DNA of 64,000 nucleotides, taken from positions 11,530,971 to 11,594,970 of the forward strand of contig NC_081333.1 in NCBI RefSeq assembly GCF_022539665.2. Direction: 5' to 3'. Of this stretch, positions 43,258-54,500 are shown in pieces. This stretch comes from Daphnia carinata. Taxonomy: Eukaryota > Arthropoda > Branchiopoda > Diplostraca > Daphniidae. Numbering within the stretch: the stretch's first letter is position 1; the number at the start of each line of letters is the position of its first letter. Position numbers and translations under genes: made by a program. The notes under the pieces were generated by a model, which was not told the DNA's origin, did not search any database, and worked only from the letters and a program-made list of their open reading frames with translations.

Positions 43258-45771
43258 ATGACCACTTCTCAACAATTATTTCGGCTGCATTGGAAAAACC
43301 ATTCGCCAAACTTTGTGACTGTCTTTTCCCAGTTGTTGAATACAGAATCCCTAGTGGATGTGACATTGGCTGCTGATGGAAAACAGATTCAAGCCCATCG
43401 TGTAGTGTTGTCAGCCTGTAGCACTTACTTTCAGGTACAATGCATTTGGTTTGTAAACAGGAACTAAGTTGTTTATGTTCCTGTTTTTTTTTTTAGGACC
43501 TATTCGTTTCACATCCTTGTCAACATCCAATTGTCCTATTGAAAGATATAAGATATGAGGACCTTCACACGGTTATTCATTTTATGTATTATGGTGAAGT
43601 AAACATAAAACATGATCAACTCAATTCAATTCTTAAGGTAAAAATATTGATCTCATGTTCAACATAAAAAGATGGAAACTTATCAAAAGGGGCTTTGGAG
43701 CTATTTAGAAATAATTTCATTTGGATCAAATAGATACGATCTTGTAGACACTTTGGGAGTGATCAAGTTAATTGTTTTATTTTTATATGGTCTCTTTAAT
43801 AAAGGATTTTTGAGAAAAATCAAGGGAATTCCATTAGCAAAATACATATGCTCGTAATCATTCCATAATTTTATTTCTAAAAATGTAAATTCCTCTCTAA
43901 ATTTTAACAGACTGCCGAAGTCCTGCATGTGAAAGGATTTGCAGATGTAGCAGACAAGGAATCATTCAGTGCGGCTCTTTTGACCCAGCAAACTCGGTCG
44001 TTAGATAATTTTCCAGAAAGTCAACAACACTCTGAACAGTCACAAGAACACCCAGGAGAAAGTGCCTCGGCTGCCAAGCGTAAACGCCAAAGACATGGAT
44101 CTGGTAGTATCCAGTTGAAATCAGGGCCCCAAGACCAACCATCTCCTAATTCACCCCTTCAAAAGAGGCAAAGTTTTCAGAGTAGCAAGCAAACAACAGA
44201 TTTATCAACCAGGTTTGTGCCTCCATTCCACCAGGGTTTGCCTACTTCTGACTTCAATTTTTTATCCGCAGATCTTCAAGCAGTCTTGACAGCACATCGG
44301 TTATCAAATCACAGAGCAGTCTTGCGGGACAAAGTTCCGTAGAATCCAACGTTGACATGGAATATTTTCCCAAAGAAAGTGATCTTAAACCAGTAAGCTG
44401 TATTATCTATAGCGATTTTAGGTATTATCGTTGCTGATTTGTTGGTTCGATCCAGCCCCCTATTAGTTCAACCGGTTCCCTTGATACTGCAACCGCTATG
44501 ATGGAGAATGGAGCTTCGTGTGGTCTACCCTTGTCAAAGCAGAAAAGGATCTTAATGCGACAAGATTGTGTGACAAGAAAAGAAGGCGATAAGGACGCCA
44601 TTGGTGGTGGTGAAAGCGAACGTGCCTCTCCTATAGTTCATACCTTTCAACCTATTCTCCCCAAGTATTTGATATCTTTAAATCGTTTTAGACTGAAGCT
44701 TAATTCTTCAATTCAAAGGATATTGAAAAGCAACAGTGAAACTGAATTATCCGATTCGAGACCGCGATCTCAAAATACAGCATATCTTCAAGTACCTTCA
44801 CGACCGACTGCCCCCCAGGTGATTGGGCAGCGATCTCAACCCATTCAACCTCGCCCATCAGGTACAACCCTGTCACCTGCCTCGGGCGTCGCCACAAGTC
44901 CATCCTCACCTCAACCAATGAACATACCCACAGTAGCTGTTACACCTGTCAGTGCCGCCCCAAACATTGTAATTGAGCATTATCCTACCATTATACGCTT
45001 AGTTTCCATTGAGGAAATGAATACTGTAGCAGAACCCCCAACCTCCACGCCTCCCACGCTTACTAGAGCTTCAAGTTGTATAGGTAAGATGAAATTATCG
45101 ATAACGATGATTTAGATCTTATGGAATGGACACGTATTTTAAATGTTTACTCTAAAATATGCATGAACTGTTATTTACACAATCTTTGTCGTTGGTTCTG
45201 ACAGGTGGAACCGCCACCGATACTTTACAAGTACCTTGTTTTACTGTGGATACTGTTCCGTCATCATCTTCCCATAGCTCGCCGAAGCTTCGTGTAAGTT
45301 TTCTTTATAGTTTCAAAATTCACATTTGAAATAATAATGTTATAATTTTAAAATAGGTCAAGGCAGAAGAAAATTTGAGAAGATCGATTTCTAATCCTGG
45401 CGTGTCTTCTTCCCCGCCCGTCTCCACTCCCAGCACCAACGGTCACTGTCCAGTACTGCGAACAGGGGCCGCCCTCGGGTGCAATTACTGTTGGAACACT
45501 AATGACAGCCATGGCCGGATTTTAAGGAGAAAAACAAAGTATCATTGCCCAGATTGCCAGGCAAATTTGTGTATTGTTCCCTGTTTTCAGGTTAGTTACG
45601 CAATTACATTGATTCAAACAATTCATTAACAAAGCTAACTAATTAAAAAATTTTTTTGTTCAGGAATATCATGAGAAATATGTTTCATCCTCCAGTGAAA
45701 CTAAAACCAGTGGGTCCCAGCAAAAAGGATCGAATACTAGCCATCAGATGTTCAAAATGAGTTCGTTTTGA
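43258..45771 (+). CDS. BTB-domain protein with C-terminal piggyBac-type zinc ribbon
   Basis: Eight exons: 43258-43434, 43497-43637, 43911-44212, 44272-44392, 44456-45083, 45205-45293, 45357-45590, 45664-45771; 599 residues. Residues 1-115 form a TTK-type BTB domain (FRLHWKNHSPNFVTVFSQLL, LVDVTLAADGKQIQAHRVVLSACS, YYGEVN, ILKTAEVLHVKG). A long Ser/Pro/Gln-rich, probably disordered middle carries a KRKRQR nuclear-signal-like patch. Near the end, CNYCWN...RRKTKYHCPDC...LCIVPCFQEYHEKY matches the C..C...Y.C..C...LC...CF..YH ribbon found at the end of piggyBac transposases. By domain it should be a nuclear protein-protein and perhaps DNA-binding factor. The start codon at 43258 gives the usual short lead into the BTB fold. 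There is no transposase core. Confidence 0.85.
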
Positions 45772-46878
45772 GGTATCAAGGTTGTTGAACGAATGTGCAA
45801 TTAGTTTTGTGCGTTAGTCCATCGCAAAACTATTTCCCCCTTTTGATGTTTCTCGAGTTTTTCACAGTTATCTCGACACAAACCTCCCCTTCTTCATGAC
45901 TGCCGTTTGTGTAATTGGACAACGTTGTTACGGTTGTTCAATAGCTTCAGCACCTACTTTGATGAGACGCTGATGCGAGGCGTAATAGCCGAGGGCGTTT
46001 ATGATTTACTTGTTAAGTAAAGAAGAAAATTCATTCCGATACCCATAAGCAAAATTTTACTTAAGGCTGTTTTACCATGCATTTATCGACAATCCATCGT
46101 GCTGAGGACAACGTGTTCGATGCACAATCAAGCTTTGTTACAAGTTTTTCTACATTTCAGTCAGTTAACCAAAGTGCTCCTGTGAATTCCTTCATGTTTG
46201 TTCTTTCTCCTTGTCATAGGGTGCCTTTCCCGTTCTTCGTCAAAGAGTTATTGTTTGTTTTATTCACGGAAATTATCATAGCTTTTATTTTCGTGGTGAG
46301 ATTCACAATGTACTGTACATATGCATATGCCGACCACTCACGTTCCATAAAGAGTGTACAGTTTATCAATGTTAAAACAATACTTCCCAGGGCAATGATT
46401 TCTTGCAAATTTAAAACCTTTTAGCCATTGTAAAAATGCACCAGGTGCCATTATTTCGCCCTCAAATACAAAATGCTTGCTCCTTTCATTTTTAATTAAT
46501 ATTTCTAACTTGCCATGGAACACAAGAGAAAATGCTCTATTGTTTAAAATGACACTCGTATAGAATCATAACGATGAACATTACTTGTATTTTGAACAGT
46601 ACTTGGGAAAAGAAGAGTGGACACATATTCTTTCTGCTCTTCAAAATTAACTTACTTGATAATAAGAAGTTTAGGAGCTATGCCATCCTACTAAGAAAAG
46701 GCTATGAAAATCTAATGCCTTCATAAATGTGCATGGCACGTCGAACTCAATTGGGCATATAGGAAAGTCAATCTACATGATAAAGTGAAGGAAAAATTTA
46801 CAACCGCGTTATGAAGATTGCTGGCATACTAGTAAATGGAGTTGAAAAATAGAAAACATTTCTAATTTAGTGAATTTA
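45772..46878. other. 3' UTR / intergenic
   Basis: About 1.1 kb, AT-rich. The frame 46077-46424 (+) is hydrophobic and unrecognised, with no splice context, and is taken as chance. The BTB transcript end should lie here. Confidence 0.4.
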
Positions 46879-46880
46879 TT
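46875..46880 (-). terminator. poly(A) signal overlapping carbonic anhydrase stop
   Basis: The minus strand reads AGT TAA TAAA, so AATAAA shares bases with the TAA stop. If used, the 3' UTR is only some 15-25 bases. Confidence 0.45.
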
Positions 46881-48369
46881 AACTGTAGCTGGCACGAACG
46901 CAGCGATCACCCTTTGGAAGGCACGGTCGGAAGTTGGTTAAAATGCATTCCGCCATCTCGTTTGCGGCGCAGCATTGTTCTCGATCGCCACAGTACATTG
47001 AACGGAAAGCTTCCAGCTATGACAGTGGAATACGCAGTTGATAACAAAGGATTCCTTACTATTAAAAACCACTTGCGTTACCTGTTCATGAGACATTTGA
47101 ATCGGATCCTTGTAAACAATCCAGATAACACATTCCGAACAAGGGGGTGTCGTTAACGATCCCAAGTATGTCCAGTATGGTCGTGGCTCGTTAGCTAAAA
47201 ACGCTTACGTCAGTATGTTAAGATATTGTGTCATAGTATTTAAGGACTCCTTACTTGGCATCAGTTTAGAGGGATCTAGCTCCAGATTATCGGTGAGCTT
47301 GACTGTTTCATCTTTAAATTTGATGTTATTCAGAGCCCTGATAAGATTGTTGGCCTCTCCATGCTCTTTACCAGCCTAGAAGAATTAAAAACTAGTTTTT
47401 TTTGGGCTAGGTATAAGTTCGATGTATAGTTTACCTCGACGAAGACACCCAGCACGGCGAGACCATCTCCATGTTTCAAGGCCTCAGAAAAACTGCCATA
47501 CTTGGTGTTCCAGTGGACGAAATGAAGCTGCAATCGATGTTAAAGACAAAACGTTATCACAACGTTTGGTAAGTAAAGTTGAGACGTTTTACCTCGCCAG
47601 CATAGGATTTTCCGTCGACCGTGTGTTCAGATCCAATGGAATCTATTCCAGCATAATAATAAGACAATGATTTTACTTCTTCTTCTTTACCGAAACAGTT
47701 AATACGATTACCATTTGCTCCCCAGTGGCAGTGATATTGCTCCAGTTGGTAGGTGTCCTTCAACGGGCCGCCTTGTAACGTAGATCCTTCGCCATGTACG
47801 TGGGCCTTCCAGCAGTAACCAGTGTTTGTCACATCAACCGTATGTTTTGGCCAATTCCAGGTGAGCTGTCGGCTACTCAATTTGGGATCGAGCGTTACAT
47901 CAGATGTCTGGATATCGATGGGTGACTGCCGCTGACCGGCAGCTTCGGCGTAGTTTTCAGCCCAGGTATGAGGCCCTATAAATCGTATAAATTATATACT
48001 AATTTCGGTACACCAAACGATCACAGTTTCTATTTGCTAATTATTTTAAGTTCAAACACCTATAATATAAACAAGTACGAGTTATTTTATGGCAAACAAT
48101 GAAATCTTTCACGCATAATGCCCATCCCAGTACATTTGTCACTGCCTAATGTACTCCTCGACGTAAAACGTCACGCGCTCGCTCTATCAGGAAATTTGTG
48201 TCATTCGCCTGACGGATGTCTTTATATTTGTTAAAGCAATAGCACAATTGTTGTGAATTAAGAACGCCAATTCCAAAAAAACCTTAACAGTTGGATAGCG
48301 CATTTAACTAGGCTTCAATTCAAATTTTCATTTACCGTTAGTGCTTTTGTAACCCCAGTTATGCGCCAT
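46879..48369 (-). CDS. cytosolic-type alpha-carbonic anhydrase
   Basis: Minus strand, from ATG 48369 ([16 protein letters not shown]) to TAA 46879-46881. It begins like vertebrate CA1/CA2 (M.HHWGY) with no signal peptide, hence cytosolic. It hydrates CO2 to bicarbonate. Zn ligands: two His in QYHCHWG and one in [21 protein letters not shown] holds the gatekeeper Glu and [11 protein letters not shown] the Thr-199 site. The proton-shuttle His64 position reads Tyr (NTGYCW). Residues after HWGAN continue either straight through 47711-47643 without a stop or, more likely, across it as a 69-nt intron. The last exon is unusual: it has six cysteines (YCGDREQCC...CVRAS), absent from CA2. The SLC4 exchanger downstream on the same strand shares its substrate. 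Confidence 0.92.
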
Positions 48370-51300
48370 GTCGAAGATCAGGCTATTACTTGCTTCTGAA
48401 AACCGTTCGAAATACACGTAATGTTTTAGAAGGACCTATCCAACAGCACCTTGTTACAACATTCAAACTTTAAACAAATTAAGCTTGCAATGACAACTTT
48501 GGCAAGTGCAAAGGGATTGATCTCGTTAGGATGCTTCGGTCCTTATATAGAATCCACTGGTCGGGCATTCATATCGGGAGGTGGGCCTTTTTAAATGGGC
48601 GTGATCGGCCCACTTTTGTCATTGTCTGTCATTCTCCATTGTCCTAGTGAGCGAGAATAATATGGTCCTTTGCTTTGGCACGAGCCATCGTTTTGGAAAA
48701 AACCACACGTTAGCGTTGTCGATCCCGTGATTCGCTTTGCCCAAACGTCCCACATTCTAAGCATCTGCTTCAAGATTAGTCATCACCCGAAATCAAAATG
48801 TAGTGGCGTGCCGCTTATTTGATCACAAAGAATCGTTCACTCAATTCACGCATACAGTACGTTTGTAGCTTTTCACGTCCCGCATAAAAGCAAGTTAACG
48901 TTAGGCCTGAATCTATCTGCAGAATTTGAAAAATTTGAAATTCCATTTCATACTAATAGTTGTTACTTATTGAATTGACCAAAAGCAAAAATGCATAATC
49001 GTGACTAGTCACGGGACGACTCACGAGCCCATTAATAAAAACGAACGAATCATGATGGCGCAATATTAGATGATCACGTGAGTGTGGCGGAATGGACCAC
49101 TAATCGACAACATCCGATTGCGATGATAAATTTCGGGATTATTTTATGGGCTTTATGGAAGGTAAAAGCTAGGGCCTTTTCAACCGAATGTAATTCGCAA
49201 TACAGATGAATCTTTTTAAAGTCTCACTTTTCTGCCCATTAAAATCTGCAGCAAGACTTTCGTTTCTATCTTAGAAAATGGGAGTAATTGTCGATTCTTG
49301 TAGAATAATAATTCTTTAAAGAGGTTAGGGATGCGCAGCTGATTGTCGGTATAACCGAGGGTAACGTGACTGATTGAAAGTTGACATACTCAGACAAATT
49401 TAAAATCATGGGGACTTTCGAGCAATGAAAACTCTTCTTATGTGATGAGAATTTTCATGTATTGCATCAAAGTGTTCGAGTTCCGTGTCCCACCAGCTAA
49501 GATAAACACATGACTGCCGTTTGGTAACTGGAAAACATTTGAGTTTGTTTAACCCATACTAAACAGGTCGGTCAGATTGTGACGTCAACGCAACTCGGTA
49601 CAGCTATTTGATTGAATAACTTATATTACCTTGATGGTTATTGAAGAAGCTATAAGTAGTGTCTCCGTTTGTACAAATCCTAGCTGGTGCTCCTAATGTT
49701 TTTTTTATTCAATAGGAGCAAAACACTATGTCAAAAAAATGCCACTCATGATTATTGAGGAGTCGCTGGTCTCGCGCGTGTTAAATAATTTTTCACGCTC
49801 GCTTCTCTGTTAAGGATTTTTATTAAGAAGGAAAAAAAAATCAAGCATTAACGATCTCTTTCCTCTCGTATGAATCCGATGGTCATTTGGAGAACTAAAT
49901 GCGTGTCCTTGCATAATGTGATGCTTTGTTGCGTGCTCATAATTTGTTGTGAAGTTTCAGCGACCTTTTTACAGCCTTTGCAGGCATGAGCTGAAATTTT
50001 CTTTCCGTTTTACCCAGTTTTCAATAGCTAGAGGCTGGCTAAGGTCTGCCATGTACCCAAGTAATTTTAATGGCGTTTTCCTGCTCTATATGAACAGAAA
50101 ATAAACCAAAAAAAAAATGTTCCGCTTACATGTCGAGATGCTTAGCGCAGGGCTCTTGCTTCTTCCCTTTTCTATGAACGTTGGATGAATAATATTGATT
50201 CGTAAAATTTATCATCCAACCTGCAGTATATCTTACGACGAGTTTGCCAATGAAAGAGTTTGGTAGCGGAATTTGTCCGTTACGAACCCACGCCTTCCAT
50301 TCGCCATGTTGGAGAACTTGAAGGCAGTTGACATCCTCATCAACGTTTAAATACCGAAGACTACAAGTGGGAAAGGATCGCTGTATGAGAATATTACAAA
50401 CATGTGGCGAAAATTCCACATTTTAAAGCGCTTATTAAGTTATTAAATCCGGTTCCGTCTCAGTCATACGTCTCCTGCTTGACATTGAACCAGACGTCCG
50501 GTGTCTATTTGCTAGTACATGGGTTCTTAAGAGTCATCATTCCACAATGCAGTTCATACATTAATCCTTTTTTTATATATACTTTAGAACTACGTGTATT
50601 GAATTTGGTTGAAAAACTTCATAGCATCCTATCTTCACTGAACCGGTCAGTAGCAAACATACAAACATAATAGAATGCTTCAGTTATGGATAAAAAAGAC
50701 GTGTGGATACATCTGTTACTACATTTTAATGTTATAAAAAGATTTTAGTCCTTTCTTAGATCCTTAAGCGGAAGTTCTACGTACTAAAACGTTTTTGGGA
50801 AAAATGGCTACAGTAATTATCCCCCCCCCCATTAATTATGTATTGCTGATTTGAGCACGTAGCACCCTTATGGACAGCAATTCCTCTTTACAGGTGCGCC
50901 TAGCTGTACAAAATTCGGTTTCTGATGACAACAGCATGTGAGGGGTTTTTCGTTTTTGGCAAATATAAGGAAATGGATGACAAAGGACAATCGACAAGGA
51001 CAGATTGATCTGATAAGAATCGTGAGTTTAAGTCTATTTTCCCTTCGTCGTCGTCCATCGTTTGTCATGTTTACAACCATTTGCTGGGAAAAAAATTAAG
51101 GCTACACACGCGATAAATAAATTTTCTCTATGGTCAAGTACATTCAATCACCTGGCGCGTGTATGTTGCCTGCGTCCACTTTTTTTGTTTCGTCATGAGC
51201 TACACAGCAACAGCTTTCTACGCAAATCACATCGCCTTCGATTAAAACTCGTTCAAGACCAACAACAGTAATAGCAAAAATTACAATATCAACAGCACAT

Positions 51301-51576
51301 TGAAACACGTCACAATCGCCTTCCCGCTCGTTCCGGACTAAACTGGAATGGACAAAAGAGCAATTTTGCTCGCCTTTTTTTTTCTAAGTTAACGTATTAC
51401 GTACGTCTTTATTCGATTACTTCTTTGATTACGAACTTGTAGTGTTAAAAAAGAGGAAGTCAACCAACCCACAATCACCTTTTTTTTTTAACGTAAGGGA
51501 AAACAAAAACGTAACAGATATAGGGCGCAGTGATAATTACATACTAATATCCTGACGATGCGGAAAGTAAATGGAT
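48370..51576. other. intergenic, no supported gene
   Basis: About 3.2 kb. Minus frames at 48591-48773 and 50126-50419 and plus frames at 50404-50670 and 51062-51271 have no recognisable family. A run of ten C lies at 50821-50830. The SLC4 poly(A) signal (51413-51408) is at the right end. Confidence 0.4.
51408..51413 (-). terminator. poly(A) signal of the SLC4 gene
   Basis: TTTATT on the plus strand (AATAAA on the minus), 164 bases after the SLC4 stop codon. Confidence 0.45.
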
Positions 51577-54500
51577 CTATTTCTCTCTACGCCGATTGTT
51601 GCGACAAGTCGGTTTATTCTCCTGTATGCAAGTGGAAGCCGGAAGCACGTTGCCAATGTTAACTGTCTTCCACACACCTGCGTTCAATTGAAAATTGTAG
51701 AAAGCATAGCATCTTACGGTTGTATATGTTCGCACACTTACCACTTCGGTTAACTTCCTCGGAAATGTTCATAGCTTTGGCACCTCCACTAGCGGTTCCA
51801 CCAGCAGTTGAACTGTCTACAGGAATGTTCATAATGTTGCCATTCGGTAGTTGAATTTGAAAGTTTTTGCCACTAGGACTGCTGTAGTCAGTCATCTGTA
51901 TTTGACTGACTGCGGCAACATTTGTCCCGCCCGCCTGCGTGAATTAGAAACGTTCAAATGTTATCCATATTTTTATAAAAATTTTAATTTCTAATTAATC
52001 TAAAATGAAAGCGTGCGGTACTAGATTGGTTACTTCTTCGTCTTCATCTTCTTCTTTGTGCTTCGTGTGGATCTCGGGCATCAAATCGTCCAGCACTTTC
52101 AATTCGTACTTGGTGAAAATGAAATCAAGTGATTTGCGAACGCCAATCATAACCACCAACTGTTGTAAAATTATTTATAGAAAATTGTATTAGTAGATCG
52201 TGAGGGACAATTTCGTTTACCATCAGGGGGAAAGCGATGGAGATGGCGTTGATCTCTTTGACGGCCCACAGAAGAATGAAACAAAGCAACTGAATGAAGG
52301 TGAACAGGTGGACGCGGCGTAGAGTCACTTTACGGAGATAGATATGATCCGGTTGGTATTTAGTGGGCATGAAAAGGAGCAACAGTCGATCGTAGAATTG
52401 CATATCAGCCAACGGAGACGTTCCCATGTACAAGAATACTCCAAACAGTACAGGCATCGGAATATAAGTCAGAATGGGGGTCATAAACACGGATAGGCCG
52501 ATCATCGTAGAAATCATAATCAAAGTCACTCTCTGTTCCCTAAAAATGGCGACAGGTTTAATATTAGTAAAATGTTTTGTGTTACGTCTGTTAGCTGCTG
52601 TTACTTGACTCCCAAAAACTGAGGTTTCTCGCCCGGTGCGGCGCATTCTGTTTGCAGTTTTAGGGCGTTGACGTGATTGATAGAAAGGACTGTAGCGGCC
52701 ACAAACCACGGAAGTCCCATAATTGATTTGATGATGATTAAAATGGCCAACACGAACAAATCCAGATGATAGCCACACCCTTTCTGTCATTATAATATGA
52801 TAAAATCAATTGAAAATTCAAGGTGTTCAATGATTTTTGGAATGGCGTTTATACTTTGAGCTTGTTTTCACGGCGATTGACAATGACGGCAGTGATTTGT
52901 TGATCCATAAAAATGAGAATGGTAGCCAGCATTGCAGGAGCTACAGCGGCCGGAATGGTCCACCACGGATTGTTGAATGGCGACACGACCCAACCGCGCC
53001 CTTCCCATGTCGGTTTGAATTCGTCCGGCACGATTAGCTTTGGTGTTCGAACGCCGGCCATCGCGTCCATCAGAGACATGGAGCAAATGGTAATGAAGAC
53101 ACCAAAATCACTAATCACTTGCCGCACCTATCAAAACACCTTATCATTACAGTTAAGTTCGGTAAGAAATAATCTGTTGCTTTACGCTGTTTGGGAAGAA
53201 ATTGGTCCGTTTCATGTTCTTCAGTGTAACACAGAGGAAGTAGGTCGAAACGCATAGAATAATCGACATCAAAAAGACTGAAAATGCAATTGAAAATTTC
53301 CAAATACAATCACTAGAATGCAAATTGATGTTTTTCTTTACCGTTCGGGTACCAAGGCTTGTTGATGAGATGACAATCTGTTCCTTCTAGAGTTCCATTG
53401 TAAACCTGAAAGTAAATCGCTACTATTGACCAAAAGAAATCGACAAATGATTAAGGGCAATAACAAACCGATTGGCATTCTTGCCAAGAAATTTCCGACC
53501 AGGTGAAACTCATGTCGTCTCGATCAACGGAAGAATTGGACGGCAAACAGCGGCAATCGCTGATGACTGGTGGGTTCATCGGATACTTGTTACCAATCGA
53601 AATCACTTTCTCTATGGCCTGAAAACAATTTCATTTCATATCCACGTCAACAATGAGCGCATCTGTTTTTTTGTTTACCTTGTAAATGAAAATGGTGGCA
53701 ATTAGAAGGGCAAAGTTTTCTTCGGTAAATCGGGTGATGTAGCAAACAATAGCCGAGGCGTCGATAGCAACCAATATGAGCAAGATCAGTGCGATCCACA
53801 TGCCTATCCAGAAGCGCAGACCCAAATAATCCAGCTCATATTTCCTGTGGGTTGTTCCGAAAATCAATAACGAGTTTCGAGGGGTTAGAAGTACCGTACT
53901 TCGTTTTGCGGTGCAACTTCATCTTACTTGCAAAAATCGTAGAGAATGTTCTCAAAGACGAGGACGGGACCAGTTGAACCGAGAATGGTGAGAGGTTGGC
54001 CAGAAAAGATGCCGTAAATAATTCCGCAGAGAAATCCTGAGCACAGGGACTCCATGGTGCCAAGACGATTCTCGGTGGCATCACCAAGCAATCCACCAAA
54101 CGTGATCAAGGGTGTGAGGCAGGCAAAGTAGAGGAAGGTGAAAGCCGCTAGACATTGGATCGACATGGCATCCTTGTAATCTGACCAATACCACGGCAAT
54201 TTCCGTTTGACATCATTGATCAATCCACCGAATAATCTTCCCGTGCGATATAGACCAGAAGTTTCTCGCACTTTACTTTCCTCCTCCTCTTCATTCACTT
54301 CTTCCTTGTTCTTCTCAGGGAATTTTCTCATACTCTGCTCATGTTTAAAGGAACTCGTTATGTCGATGGCAACATGAAAGAAACACTGCCACACATACCT
54401 GAGATGGAATGGCAGCCGGTGGTTCAATACGGATCCTGTTAAAAAGAGAAATGCTCCATCATTTAACTGCCTCGATTATTCCGCGATTGACTATTACTGA

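Noticed and set aside
46077..46424. 115-codon plus frame with hydrophobic segments
   Set aside because: Lies in the 3' UTR side of the BTB gene, no signal peptide, no family; the opposite strand is open as well.
50126..50419. 97-codon minus frame in the intergenic region before SLC4
   Set aside because: No recognisable family, no start or splice context; kept only as a possible orphan.
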